A stretch of DNA of 64,000 bases from Virgibacillus sp. 7505 (GTDB lineage: Bacteria > Bacillota > Bacilli > Bacillales > Amphibacillaceae): assembly GCF_002272135.1 (NCBI RefSeq), contig NZ_NPBF01000005.1, positions 1 to 64,000 on the forward strand, read 5' to 3'. Position 1 is the first letter of the stretch. Each line of letters starts with the position of its first letter. The notes beneath the pieces are model-generated. The model saw only the letters and a program-made list of their open reading frames with translations, had not been told where the DNA came from and ran no database searches. Both the position numbers and the translations under genes were made by a program. Shown one piece after another: positions 53,431 to 63,116 of this stretch.

Positions 53431-54423
53431 TTGAATACATCTTTGCCTGTCCTTACATTAGTGATTCCTTGTTATAACGAAGAAGAAATCTTGACAGATA
53501 CTTGCTCTAAGCTCACATCGACACTGGCTGCCTTGATGCAGGAGCAGCTTATATCACCAGCAAGCAGTATTTTATTCGTGGATGATGGCAGCAAGGACCA
53601 TACATGGCAGCTGATCAAAATAGAGCATCTAGCCAATCGGTTCGTCACGGGAATAAAGCTCGCAGCTAATGCAGGACATCAGCGAGCGCTTCTCGCTGGG
53701 ATGCTCCATGCAAAGGATTATTCCGATTGTGTCATTACGCTGGACGCTGATCTCCAGGACGACATCTCTGTCATCCGTACATTCGTACTGCGTTATCTCG
53801 AAGGCTACGAGATTGTGTATGGCGTGCGCAATGACCGCACATCAGATACCGGTTTCAAGCGTAATACTGCTGCACTCTTCTATCGGACAATGGAGATGCT
53901 GGGTATCAGACTCATTTCCAACCATGCCGACTATAGGCTTTTGAACAACCGGGCTCTTTCGGAGTTGATGCGTTATGGTGAATCAAAATTATTCCTCCGT
54001 GGTATCATCCCGCAAATCGGTTTCAAGTCCGATATTGTGACTTATGAGCGAAAACCGCGGCTGGCCGGGGAAACGAAGTACCCACTAAAGAAGATGCTTA
54101 GTTTCGCTTTTGAAGGTATCACCTCATTCAGCGTTGCTCCTATCCGTCTTATAGCATTGGTTGGCTTTTGTCTGTTTCTTATCAGCTTGCTCGCAGCTTG
54201 CTATGCAGCTGTCCAGAAAGTATTTGGTGACCCCGATGCCGGCTGGACTTCCTTGATCATTTCTATCTGGCTTCTCGGAGGTTTGCAGCTCATGGCAATC
54301 GGTATTATCGGTGAATATATTGGTACGATTTTTGCAGAAGTAAAAAAGCGGCCTTTATATACAATTGATAGTATTTTGAAGCAAATGCATCCGCAAGACA
54401 GTACGCATTTTACAAAAACTTAA
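53431..54423 (+). CDS. Family 2 glycosyltransferase, GtrB/YkoT-like
   Basis: A 330-residue polyprenyl-phosphate sugar transferase: cytosolic GT2 domain (about 1-225) with LTLVIPCYNEEE, FVDDGSKDHTW, the catalytic DADLQDD and HADYRLLNNRAL, then two C-terminal membrane helices (about 235-300). TTG 53431 follows AAAGGAGGG by 6 bases. It is the partner of the YkoS-like protein, supplying a lipid-linked sugar. Terminator follows 100 bases later. Confidence 0.9.
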   Translation: MNTSLPVLTLVIPCYNEEEILTDTCSKLTSTLAALMQEQLISPASSILFVDDGSKDHTWQLIKIEHLANRFVTGIKLAANAGHQRALLAGMLHAKDYSDCVITLDADLQDDISVIRTFVLRYLEGYEIVYGVRNDRTSDTGFKRNTAALFYRTMEMLGIRLISNHADYRLLNNRALSELMRYGESKLFLRGIIPQIGFKSDIVTYERKPRLAGETKYPLKKMLSFAFEGITSFSVAPIRLIALVGFCLFLISLLAACYAAVQKVFGDPDAGWTSLIISIWLLGGLQLMAIGIIGEYIGTIFAEVKKRPLYTIDSILKQMHPQDSTHFTKT

Positions 54424-54525
54424 CAAATATTTTGCATTGCTGCAGTTTTTCTGTTAGAATGTCTTACAAACAGGATACCCCCAAAATATTTCTGTTTTGT
54501 TTGCTGCTGTGTGCTCAGTAGCAAT

Positions 54526-54560
54526 AAAAAAGCCACTCATTTGAGTGGCTTTTTTGCTTT
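54526..54560. terminator. Bidirectional terminator between ykoT-like and symporter genes
   Basis: Perfect 14-bp stem AAAAAAGCCACTCA/TGAGTGGCTTTTTT (54526-54539, 54542-54555). Confidence 0.93.
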
Positions 54561-54562
54561 TA

Positions 54563-56353
54563 TCAATCCCCGCTTAGTCTTGTCTTACGGGAAGTCTCCG
54601 TTTGCTTTTCAACATAATTATGATACTTCCGATGCCAAGTTTTGATAGATACGATATAAAGAACAACGTTTGCCGCAATGAGTATGGCGATAACCGGCCA
54701 GAACCAATTCGAAACCGCAGCTTCCTCGTATGCCAGTCCAATTGGAGAGAAAATGACATAGAAAATGACAATCGAGAAAATCAACGTAATGGAAACAGGA
54801 ATGGCGTGTTTCCAAGGAACAAGATGATCTTCCCCATTCTCCGCATAAAAGACCGGTTTGATCACTTTCAATGGTTTTATTTTTGCCATGATGAGCATGA
54901 ATACTACCTCGATAGCTAACAAGATTCCGTAGATATGAATGTAGTTGATACCAGGATCCCAATCGAATATTTGCCGGAAGCCCCATACCATCATGTAGTA
55001 AGCAACAACGTGGAATATGATGACCACTTTTGCGGCTGAAGCTGGTACGCGTTTAAAGATCATCCCCATCAATACGATAACAAGGATAGGGATATTAAAG
55101 AATCCAGTGAACTGTCTGATTAGGTTCCATAAGCCATCCGGTGCGTACATAAGAAATGGTGCTACAAAGAAGGAAACGAGCGCAATGATAATACCAAGGA
55201 TCTTGCTGACCTTGATCAATTTTTCATCAGAAGCATCTGGTTCGAATACTGGCTGGTAGATATCAAGCACCAACAAGGTAGCGACACTATTCAAGATAGA
55301 GTTGAAGCTGCTCAGCACGGCACCGAATAATACGGCAAGGAAAAATCCGAGCATCCACACTGGCAATACATCACTGACAAGCGTCGGGTAGCTCAAGTCT
55401 CCATTTTGAATGGAGTCACCATACAAATGATACGCGATGACACCAGGAATAAGCATGAAAATCGGGACTAGCAGCTTTAGGTATCCAGTATACAGAACGC
55501 CTTTTTGTCCTTCTGCCAGGTTCTTTGCCCCTAAAGCACGCTGGATGACATACTGGTTTAATGCCCAATAAAATAGGTTAGCAAAAAGGATTCCCGTAAA
55601 AATGGAGAAGAACGGAACATTATCCGTACTGCTGCCTATAGCATTTAGCTTTTCAGGGCTGTTTTGGACGATGTGCTTCATCCCATCTACCATATTTCCG
55701 TTACCTAGCAGAATGAAGCCAAGTATCGGGACGAGAAATCCGATGATGACCAAACCGATACCGTTCAGCGTATCGGAAACTGCCACAGCCCTTAAGCCTC
55801 CGAAAATGGCATAAACTGCACCAACGATACCGACGAACCAGACTGTCAGCCATAATGCCTGTGTATATGTAATATCGAGAAGTTCCGGTAAATCGAATAA
55901 TTGGAGGACGGATACACCGCCGGAATAAAGCATGGAAGGAATTGTTACACACATGTAACCGAGCAGGAACAAAATGACGGTCAATCGCCGCACAGTTTCA
56001 TCGTACCGTTTGCTTAAAAATTCCGGTATGGTGGAAATACCAATTCCAAGAAACTTAGGCAGCAGGAAGATTGCCATGATGATAGCAGCAAGTCCAGCTG
56101 TCACTTCCCAAGCCATACCTGACATATTATTTGTGAAACTCTGTCCGTTTAATCCAATCAGCTGCTCAGCCGATAGATTTGTCAGCAGCAGGGAACCAGC
56201 TATGAACACCCCGGTCAATCCACGCCCAGCCAGGAAGTATTCATCCGCCGTGCTGACATGTCCTTTCGTCATATAGTAGGATACCACTGCGACCAGCGCC
56301 ATGAAAAAGGCACAAGAAAGCAAGATAAAAATAATTTCTCCGATACTGAACAT
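54563..56353 (-). CDS. SSS-family sodium/solute symporter (YidK-like)
   Basis: A 596-residue member of the solute:sodium symporter family with about 14 helices. Visible motifs: TADEYFLAGRGLTG (about 35-48), SLLLTNLSAEQLIGLNGQ, VYAIFGGLRAVAVSDTLNG and ALNQYVIQRALGAKN. Length and sequence resemble the glucose/galactose-type YidK/SglT group, so a sugar substrate is likely but unproven. Single gene with the terminator shared with the glycosyltransferase. Confidence 0.9.
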   Translation of the reverse strand: MFSIGEIIFILLSCAFFMALVAVVSYYMTKGHVSTADEYFLAGRGLTGVFIAGSLLLTNLSAEQLIGLNGQSFTNNMSGMAWEVTAGLAAIIMAIFLLPKFLGIGISTIPEFLSKRYDETVRRLTVILFLLGYMCVTIPSMLYSGGVSVLQLFDLPELLDITYTQALWLTVWFVGIVGAVYAIFGGLRAVAVSDTLNGIGLVIIGFLVPILGFILLGNGNMVDGMKHIVQNSPEKLNAIGSSTDNVPFFSIFTGILFANLFYWALNQYVIQRALGAKNLAEGQKGVLYTGYLKLLVPIFMLIPGVIAYHLYGDSIQNGDLSYPTLVSDVLPVWMLGFFLAVLFGAVLSSFNSILNSVATLLVLDIYQPVFEPDASDEKLIKVSKILGIIIALVSFFVAPFLMYAPDGLWNLIRQFTGFFNIPILVIVLMGMIFKRVPASAAKVVIIFHVVAYYMMVWGFRQIFDWDPGINYIHIYGILLAIEVVFMLIMAKIKPLKVIKPVFYAENGEDHLVPWKHAIPVSITLIFSIVIFYVIFSPIGLAYEEAAVSNWFWPVIAILIAANVVLYIVSIKTWHRKYHNYVEKQTETSRKTRLSGD

Positions 56354-56445
56354 GTGATCACCCTTTATGTAAGATAGCGTTCGTTTTGTCAGGCCTCTTT
56401 TAAGTAACCGTTATCATGCCTTGGGAAACCTATTTCAAAGAAATA

Positions 56446-57636
56446 TTATTCTTTTTCTGTCCTCACATAGACCAGCTCATATTGATTTTCCTCTTGGAGT
56501 GCAACCCATGCTAGTTCAAGCTGAAAAGACTCACCAAGCTTTTGCTTTGCGTGCTCGTCAAACACCAGCTTGTTTTCAGCGGTAATTGCAGCCGGTAAGC
56601 TGTCTATTATGCATTCCCTGATCAGCCCGGTATATATTCCAACATGTATGCTGGCCTCTACTCCTTCTACACGAATACCTGATTTGGTATAAGTAAAAAG
56701 GAACACATATGCCGGTTCAAGCTCGTCCTCGATTGCAGCATCCGGGGCTAGCTGTTCTCCCGTATGCTTCCATTCCTCAAGTGACTGATCGGTTACAGCA
56801 GCAAGAAATTGAACTGCTTGCTGCCTGAGCTCTTCTTCTGTATATCTTCTATCCTTATTCCACGGCGTAGCTCCAGAATAGAAAAGTACATCCTCATTCT
56901 TTCGGACAGCCACTTGATCCGGAATTTCATCGATAGGATGATTATCAACAAGTTCTTTTTCCGCCCAAAGCTGTATACCATCTTCGTCATAGTAATTAAC
57001 AAAGTCATCGGTTATCCCCATTAAGCTTTCCCAATCCATATGATCGGCTGTTTCCTCGATATCTGCGAGCACAGTCGGGAGCTCGGTAAATAATACAGTA
57101 CCGTCTGCATGAACACCAATAACTTGATCTGAGAGCTTATACACTGGATTTTCACCTTCAACAGCAATCACAACAGGTGTTTCAGCGAGTAGTTTTTGTT
57201 TTGCCTCCGTTGCATCTAACAACTTATTACTATCCTTGAGCGTATATGTATTCCGATATAGTTGCACTGCCGTAACAAAGCCCGAATCATGGACTTCAAC
57301 TGTCAACCCTGCACTTGGTATCGGCAGATGGTGAATGGAATCTGTTTCAGCTAGACGGATTACCGTACTCTGTGAAGAAAAGTTTTTCTGTATCACTTCT
57401 GCTGCTTCCGGATAAAAAACTGCAGCAAACTGCTGTGCGATTACACGAGCATCGGTTTCTCCTTTATCCGGCAGCATCATCTCCAAGTCGAACCCAATAA
57501 GATCCCCTTTTTCATCTATATCCACAATGCCACATGGCTCTCCTTCTGCTGTGAGAAGACGCAGCACACTGCCTTGTGCTGTAACCTGCACTTCTTCAGG
57601 AAGAAATTGCTTAAGACTCTGTATTAATTGTTTCAT
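56446..57636 (-). CDS. Uncharacterised protein, probable YcdB/YcdC-like repeat domains
   Basis: A 396-residue soluble protein without signal peptide. Two similar halves have the YcdB/YcdC-type pattern of helical segment plus hairpin (for example ATEAKQKLLAETPVVIAVEG with PVYKLSDQVIGVHADGTVLF, then LRQQAVQFLAAVTDQSLEEW). AAAGGAG 8 bases upstream of ATG 57636 sets the start; a longer frame to 57720 begins inside the terminator of the neighbouring gene. Rich in Glu/Asp. Function unknown. It stands alone between two minus-strand units. Confidence 0.7.
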   Translation of the reverse strand: MKQLIQSLKQFLPEEVQVTAQGSVLRLLTAEGEPCGIVDIDEKGDLIGFDLEMMLPDKGETDARVIAQQFAAVFYPEAAEVIQKNFSSQSTVIRLAETDSIHHLPIPSAGLTVEVHDSGFVTAVQLYRNTYTLKDSNKLLDATEAKQKLLAETPVVIAVEGENPVYKLSDQVIGVHADGTVLFTELPTVLADIEETADHMDWESLMGITDDFVNYYDEDGIQLWAEKELVDNHPIDEIPDQVAVRKNEDVLFYSGATPWNKDRRYTEEELRQQAVQFLAAVTDQSLEEWKHTGEQLAPDAAIEDELEPAYVFLFTYTKSGIRVEGVEASIHVGIYTGLIRECIIDSLPAAITAENKLVFDEHAKQKLGESFQLELAWVALQEENQYELVYVRTEKE

Positions 57637-57679
57637 CCGTGTACTCCTTTTATCATTTATTCCTATTATTATGGCATAC

Positions 57680-57718
57680 AAATAAAAAGACACACAACAG
57701 CAGCTGCTGTTGTGTGTC
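57680..57718 (-). terminator. Terminator of the CatE-like gene
   Basis: A 30-bp perfect palindrome: arms GACACACAACAGCAG and its complement (57689-57703, 57704-57718) followed on the minus strand by five T. Confidence 0.92.
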
Positions 57719-57720
57719 AA

Positions 57721-58575
57721 TCATTGTCCATGGACGGCCAATTTCACTTTTGACCCAACTGGATCTATAAGTGTGTAACTATTCATTTCCTGTTTTATCG
57801 GCAATCCAACTGACGCCGCTCTTTTAATCGCTCCCTGCAGTTTCTCTTCATCCGGGAAGACAATGGTAAACCATTCCATGCCTGCTTCGTTTGGATTAAC
57901 AGAAGGTGCATTTGCACCATGCCACGTATTAAGGCCAATATGATGATGATAGCTCCCTGTTGAGACGAATAATGCACCAGGATAGGTAGAGACAACTGTC
58001 TGGAAGCCAAGTACATTATTATAAAATGCAGCTGCTTCACCTAGATGACGCATATATAAATGGATATGCCCCATAACAGTTCCATCCGGAAGACCACTCC
58101 ACTCATCTTCAGAGGCTTCCTTCAGCAAGTTATCCCCATCCAGCGGGTCCGTTGTCATTTGGATCTCTCCATCGATCCAATTCCAGCCTGTGTCTGGTTT
58201 ATCCGCATAAATCTCAATTCCATTGCCATCAGGGTCGTTTAGATAAATAGCCTCACTTACTCCATGATCAGATGCCCCAAATGGAACTCGATTCAGCACA
58301 AAAAATTTCACTATATCAGCTAAATCAGCTCTGGTAGGCAGAAGCAGGGCAAAATGATACAAACCAGCATGTCGCTCCGGCATTCTTTGAAGATTTTGAC
58401 CTTCCTCCAGATAAAGCAGGATGCTGCTTCCAGTTCCCAGCGCTGCCTTCCCTGGTCCTTCTTCGATAATTTTCAAGCCAATTATTTTTGTATAATAAGC
58501 AACAGATTGCGTCAAATCTGCTACGCGTAATTTCACTTGCCCGATATATGTTTGCGGCGGTTGTTGGTAGTGCAT
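57721..58575 (-). CDS. catE: Catechol-2,3-dioxygenase-type VOC protein (CatE-like)
   Basis: A 284-residue two-domain vicinal-oxygen-chelate protein, nearly collinear with Bacillus subtilis CatE. The N-terminal module (about 8-125) holds LYHFALLLP and YLNDPDGNGIEIYADKP; the C-terminal module (about 165-280) holds HIHLYMRHLGEAAAFY, GSYHHHIGLNTW and the C-terminal EWFTIVFPDEE, giving the His-His-Glu iron site. The product should cleave catechol or related diols and so detoxify quinone precursors. Upstream lies a box like that of CatR/YodB. GGGGGAT supports the ATG at 58575. Confidence 0.88.
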   Translation of the reverse strand: MHYQQPPQTYIGQVKLRVADLTQSVAYYTKIIGLKIIEEGPGKAALGTGSSILLYLEEGQNLQRMPERHAGLYHFALLLPTRADLADIVKFFVLNRVPFGASDHGVSEAIYLNDPDGNGIEIYADKPDTGWNWIDGEIQMTTDPLDGDNLLKEASEDEWSGLPDGTVMGHIHLYMRHLGEAAAFYNNVLGFQTVVSTYPGALFVSTGSYHHHIGLNTWHGANAPSVNPNEAGMEWFTIVFPDEEKLQGAIKRAASVGLPIKQEMNSYTLIDPVGSKVKLAVHGQ

Positions 58576-58591
58576 ACAATATCCCCCTTAT

Positions 58592-58610
58592 CACTTACTT
58601 TATGTAAGTA
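58592..58610 (-). promoter_or_regulatory. CatR/YodB-type (MarR/DUF24) operator of the catE-like gene
   Basis: On the minus strand TACTTACATAAAGTAAGTG matches the consensus TACTWTTWGWAWGTAASTA (from memory) at about 15 of 19 positions; symmetrical core ACTTAC-N5-GTAAGT. It lies 17 to 35 bases before the start codon. Confidence 0.7.
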
Positions 58611-58645
58611 AGTATATTTTAGATATCTATTTACGTCAAGTAACA

Positions 58646-58674
58646 AAAAAAGAACACCACATTATGTGGTGTTC
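58646..58674 (-). terminator. Terminator of the nucleoside transporter gene
   Basis: 11-bp stem GAACACCACAT/ATGTGGTGTTC (58652-58662, 58664-58674) followed on the minus strand by seven T. Confidence 0.92.
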
Positions 58675-58681
58675 CTCTTAT

Positions 58682-59866
58682 TTATGGCATTAATAGACCA
58701 ACAATCGTTGCAGAAAGGAAGCTGACAAGTGTAGCACCGTAAAGCAGCTTCAATCCGAATTTCGCTACAACGTTTCCTTGTTTTTCATTCAAGCCTTTCA
58801 CCGCACCGGCAATTATACCGATAGAGGAGAAGTTCGCAAAGGAAACAAGGAATACAGAAACGATGGCAATAACGCGATCACTCAAGACAAAGTCTCCGCC
58901 AGAAAGAATCTGCATCGCTACGAATTCATTGGATACCATCTTCGTAGCCATGATGCTTCCTGCATCAACAGCTTCTGACCAAGGCACACCCATAAGGAAT
59001 GCGAATGGAGAGAATACATAACCAAGCAAGTCCTGGAAGCTGATACCGAAAATTCCCGAGAAGATGCTGTTGATCATAGCAATCAACGCAACAAAACCGA
59101 TTAGCATCGCAGCAACAACTATAGCTACTTTGAAACCATCCATGATATATTCGCCGAGCATTTCGAAGAAGGATTGCTTCTCGCCTTTTTCTTCCTCAAT
59201 CATATCTTCCTTAGGATCTACCTCATAAGGATTGATGATAGAGGCGATGATGAATCCGCCAAACAGATTCAATACAAGTGCTGTTACGACATATCGTGGG
59301 TCCAGCATTGTCATATATGAACCAACGATTGACATGGAAACAGTTGACATCGCAGATGCACAAAGCGTATACAGACGATGACGCGGCAGCAAAGCAAGCT
59401 GTTTTTTCAATGAAATGAATACTTCTGACTGACCTAGAATCGCTGATGCAACTGCGTTATAGGATTCCAGTTTTCCCAGACCATTTACTTTGCTAAGTGC
59501 AAGACCGATATATTTAATGATGAAGGGAAGGATCTTCCAGTACTGAAGGATACCGATCAATGCCGAGATGAAGACGATCGGCAGCAGCACATTCATAAAG
59601 AATGTCGATTCTTCCACATTCACTAATCCGCCGAAGACGAAGTTAATTCCTTCAGCAGCGTAGCCAAGTAAAAGATTAAAACCATCAGAGATACCTTTTA
59701 CTAAGATGTTACCTACTTCTGTATTCAATAGAATGAATCCAAGTACAAGCTGCAGGATGATCATGATGATGATCGGGCGAATCTTAATCATTTTTTTATT
59801 CGAACTAGCAATCCAAGCTAATCCCAGAAACACGAATAAACCGATGATGCCGATAATATAACTCAT
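58682..59866 (-). CDS. CNT-family concentrative nucleoside transporter (NupC/NupG-like)
   Basis: A 394-residue nucleoside:cation symporter with the CNT core: [39 protein letters not shown], then [10 protein letters not shown] and [18 protein letters not shown], all nucleoside or cation-binding segments. Size fits NupC (pyrimidine) as well as NupG (purine); I see no purine riboswitch in the 197-bp upstream region, which argues slightly for NupC. Single gene. Confidence 0.9.
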   Translation of the reverse strand: MSYIIGIIGLFVFLGLAWIASSNKKMIKIRPIIIMIILQLVLGFILLNTEVGNILVKGISDGFNLLLGYAAEGINFVFGGLVNVEESTFFMNVLLPIVFISALIGILQYWKILPFIIKYIGLALSKVNGLGKLESYNAVASAILGQSEVFISLKKQLALLPRHRLYTLCASAMSTVSMSIVGSYMTMLDPRYVVTALVLNLFGGFIIASIINPYEVDPKEDMIEEEKGEKQSFFEMLGEYIMDGFKVAIVVAAMLIGFVALIAMINSIFSGIFGISFQDLLGYVFSPFAFLMGVPWSEAVDAGSIMATKMVSNEFVAMQILSGGDFVLSDRVIAIVSVFLVSFANFSSIGIIAGAVKGLNEKQGNVVAKFGLKLLYGATLVSFLSATIVGLLMP

Positions 59867-60063
59867 GTTGTTCCCCTTTCGCGTATATAGCCAAATCTGC
59901 GACGATGTTAATCATCAAAGTAAAACATATTTTTCACAACGTGTCCTATTATGCCATATTAATTACATATTACGTAGAACTAAATTAAAAGTAATTCTAT
60001 TAACAATATTCAAACTACTAACCTAAGTGCACAGCCTCGTCTTATCAAAGACAAGGCTGCCAA

Positions 60064-62139
60064 TTAGTGGGGTGAATCTACACTCAAAACGACCATTTCA
60101 TCGTAGGTGACAGCTTCTCTTAGTTTAGCTGCTGTCGCCATAGATATACGTTCTTCCTGTACATATTCATGAATTGCATCCCTCTCCATCCGGATTGCGC
60201 GCATCCGGAACTTATGAAGCTGCTCTTGAAATGCTTCATCGCTTTCAAAGGAGCGATAGCGTCCGACTAGTTTCTTATTGTATAGCTGTGTCACAATCAA
60301 AGCTTCATGTCGGTTGGCAGTAGTCGTCTGCTCCCGTACCGCATCAATAGCTGCTTGGGCGCCAGCGGCTCGCAATTGTTTTATCTCATTGCCTACATCT
60401 GGCTTCATGCTAAGAATCTGTTCGGCATGCATCTCCCAATTTTCTTTCCAGCGCTTGCGGAATTTACGGCGTATCCTGGCAATCTGGAATGCCCGTTTAA
60501 ACCTGCTGAAAGTGGTATTGACGAGGTATTGCTCCGGCTGTGTGATAATGACCTGGTATAACTGATAAGCATCCTCTGAAACAACCTCTTTTGATGCCAT
60601 GTCTTTGATGCGCCTCTGCTCTGCTTCCCTTCCGACCTTAATCAAAGATTCAATCGTCTGCTTGTTCGGATCTTGCAATATTCCTTTTTCGAGATCGACA
60701 AGCTGCTCCTCCAAGTCACGTACGACCAAGTTAACTGCCAGCTGCGTTTCCCTGACTGCATCTGCTTGGAGCTGATTAATCGTCTGCTTAAGGATAAGTC
60801 GATATACCTCTTTGAAGGACAGCAGGCCATCATCACTTTTAAACGGCTTTGGAATCAAGGTCGGTAACGCTGCAGCTGCAAAAATCAGACTAAGCAGAAT
60901 CACTCCTGTTGCGACGAACAATACCGTATTTCGCATTGGGAACAGTGAGCCATTGTCCAAATAAAAAGGAATGGACAAAGCAGTTGCCAGTGTGATTGTT
61001 CCATGGATTCCACTGGTAGCCATAATAAGCGCATAATAACCACGTCCGACAGTTTCCGTATCCTCTGTATTCAGTTTGTATTGATAGTTCCTGGATATAA
61101 AACGTTCCATCCGGCTTTTTGGCGGTATCGTAAAAGGCTTGTACAAGCTGTACACCCAAAGGAAGCGGATAACGAACAAAGCGATAAAGACGATGATAAT
61201 AACCCCGAACAAGCGCGCCATCCCGATTTCGTCCGTATCTTGAATTCCCTGATACACTTCTGGCAATAAGAAACCTAACAATACGAATACAAGACCATTC
61301 AAAACATATTCGACAATAGTCCACGTATTATTGGACAGGATTTGGAGCTTAGTTGTTGTCTGCTGCAAGCGATCACGTTCAATTCCGTGAATGATACTAG
61401 CGGCTACCACAGCCAAAATCCCTGAAACATGCACCTCTTCCGCCAGTACATATAGGAAGAACGGCGTCATGACCTGCAGGACGATAAGCATGGAATCATC
61501 CTGGAAGCCATATTTCATCAGCTGCAGCCGGATGGTGACAATCACATACCCAGCCACTGCCCCGATGACCAAGCCGCCTAATGAAACGAACAAAAATTCC
61601 ACTGATGCTCCCCCGAACGAAAAGACACCTGTCAGCGCAGCAGCAAGCGCAACTTTGAAAGACACGATACCGGCTGCATCGTTCAGCAAGGACTCTCCTT
61701 CTAGTATTGGCATCACATTCGATGGCAGCTTCAATCCACGCGTAATTGATTTTACCGCCACATTATCTGTCGGCGATATCGTTGCGGCTAAGGCGAAGGC
61801 AACGGCCAGCGGCATAGACGGAATAAGCCAGTGAATCAAAAAGCCGCCTAGTCCGACAGTAAGAAATACAAGTCCAAAAGCAAGGAGTATAATTGGCGTC
61901 CGCAGCTGCCATAACTCTTTTCGAGATGCTTTTTGACCCTCACTGAATAGGAGTGGAGCAATTACACAGATCATGAATAATTCGGGCTCGAATTCCAGTG
62001 ATATATGAAGAGGAAGAACAGATGCAGCTAAACCTAAGATAATCTGGATCAGTGCAAGCGGCAGAGGAAGTATTTTGCTGACTGCTGTCGAAAGGAGAAC
62101 CGCTAATAATAATACGAACAATGCTGTAAAGAAACTCAT
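60064..62139 (-). CDS. CPA1-family Na+/H+ antiporter with long cytosolic C-terminus
   Basis: About 691 residues. Twelve or so membrane helices (about 1-430) include the CPA1 ion-binding NDA-type motif EGESLLNDAAG (Asn-Asp pair at about 152-153) and AATISPTDNVAVKSI. A roughly 250-residue hydrophilic, helical C-terminus follows, presumably regulatory. Expels Na+ (possibly K+ or Li+) in exchange for H+, fitting a salt-adapted organism. ATG 62139 is used; AAGGTAGGG is about 12 bases upstream, and a TTG at 62163 is the alternative. Confidence 0.9.
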   Translation of the reverse strand: MSFFTALFVLLLAVLLSTAVSKILPLPLALIQIILGLAASVLPLHISLEFEPELFMICVIAPLLFSEGQKASRKELWQLRTPIILLAFGLVFLTVGLGGFLIHWLIPSMPLAVAFALAATISPTDNVAVKSITRGLKLPSNVMPILEGESLLNDAAGIVSFKVALAAALTGVFSFGGASVEFLFVSLGGLVIGAVAGYVIVTIRLQLMKYGFQDDSMLIVLQVMTPFFLYVLAEEVHVSGILAVVAASIIHGIERDRLQQTTTKLQILSNNTWTIVEYVLNGLVFVLLGFLLPEVYQGIQDTDEIGMARLFGVIIIVFIALFVIRFLWVYSLYKPFTIPPKSRMERFISRNYQYKLNTEDTETVGRGYYALIMATSGIHGTITLATALSIPFYLDNGSLFPMRNTVLFVATGVILLSLIFAAAALPTLIPKPFKSDDGLLSFKEVYRLILKQTINQLQADAVRETQLAVNLVVRDLEEQLVDLEKGILQDPNKQTIESLIKVGREAEQRRIKDMASKEVVSEDAYQLYQVIITQPEQYLVNTTFSRFKRAFQIARIRRKFRKRWKENWEMHAEQILSMKPDVGNEIKQLRAAGAQAAIDAVREQTTTANRHEALIVTQLYNKKLVGRYRSFESDEAFQEQLHKFRMRAIRMERDAIHEYVQEERISMATAAKLREAVTYDEMVVLSVDSPH

Positions 62140-62204
62140 GCTGTTTTTCAACCCTACCTTCAAATAATATAGCTAGTTTACGTTAATTCATCTTTTTCAC
62201 TCAA

Positions 62205-62235
62205 AAAGACCGCTGCCAGAAGGAGCGGTCTTTAT
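62205..62235 (-). terminator. Terminator of the LacX-HAD operon
   Basis: Arms AAAGACCGCT/AGCGGTCTTT (62205-62214, 62224-62233) downstream of the LacX-like stop; T-rich on the minus strand. Confidence 0.88.
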
Positions 62236-62237
62236 AT

Positions 62238-63116
62238 TTAGAAGAATGTCATTCGATAGGAACTATTGAACTCTGCTGCTGGCGCCAGTTTCTGTATCCC
62301 GGCCTTTTGTGATAGAACTCCTGCCGAATCCGTTGTATCAGCTATTCCGAACCATGGCTCAATACATACAAAAGGAGCTATCGTACCTGATGCTGCATCA
62401 TACTTGGACCATATTCCGACATATGGAAAATCCGGCATAGATACTGCCACACCATTTCCATTGTCGGATTGGAGACGAACTTCTTCGATGTGATCGTAAA
62501 CAATGGCATCATTCTCGAAAAGTGCTGCCTGAATCGGCATAGCTGGCAATACAGCAGGCTGCTCTTTTTCACGGATTAATCCATCAGCCAGCTCATATGC
62601 CGTGACTTGTTTGTCTTGTACTGATTTCAAGTGAAGCTTATAATCGGCAGCATATTCACCCGAAGTGAGCGGGACACGAAAAGCAGGATGCGCACCTATA
62701 GAAAAGTACATCACTTTTTCCTTTTCAAAACTGTTCACTTTCCAGTCCACATGCAGCTGATCAGTCTCCAAGCGGTAACGAATCTCCACTCGGAATTCAT
62801 AGGGATACACATCTAGGTATTCCCCATTGGAATCTTTTGTGAATGTAACAGAAGCAGATTGTGCGTCTGATACTTGAAAAACGGCATCCCGCAGGAAACC
62901 ATGCTGGGTAAGTTCGTATGTCTTACCTTCTGCTGTGTACTGTCCATCCTTCAATCGACCGACAATCGGGAACAAAACAGGAGAAACGCGCCCCCAATAG
63001 GCGGCATCCCCGCTCCACATATAAGAAAGCTGCGTTTCTTTATGCAGTACGCTTCTCACTTCTGCTCCAAGATCAGCAATCTCGACTACCAGTGTTTCAT
63101 TTTCGAGACGTATCAT
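62238..63116 (-). CDS. Aldose 1-epimerase family protein (LacX-like)
   Basis: A 292-residue mutarotase-fold protein of the LacX/YihR-type group: MIRLENETLVVEIADLGAEVRSV, MWSGDAAYWGRVSPVLFPIVGRL, HGFLRD (catalytic His), IGAHPAFRVPL (second His) and CIEPWFGIAD (catalytic Glu). Interconverts alpha and beta anomers of a sugar or sugar phosphate. It overlaps the HAD phosphatase gene by 4 bp (ATGA), so the two are co-translated. Confidence 0.87.
   Translation of the reverse strand: MIRLENETLVVEIADLGAEVRSVLHKETQLSYMWSGDAAYWGRVSPVLFPIVGRLKDGQYTAEGKTYELTQHGFLRDAVFQVSDAQSASVTFTKDSNGEYLDVYPYEFRVEIRYRLETDQLHVDWKVNSFEKEKVMYFSIGAHPAFRVPLTSGEYAADYKLHLKSVQDKQVTAYELADGLIREKEQPAVLPAMPIQAALFENDAIVYDHIEEVRLQSDNGNGVAVSMPDFPYVGIWSKYDAASGTIAPFVCIEPWFGIADTTDSAGVLSQKAGIQKLAPAAEFNSSYRMTFF

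Noticed and set aside
59867-60063. Purine riboswitch before the nucleoside transporter
   Set aside because: No three-way junction or conserved loop sequences could be found.
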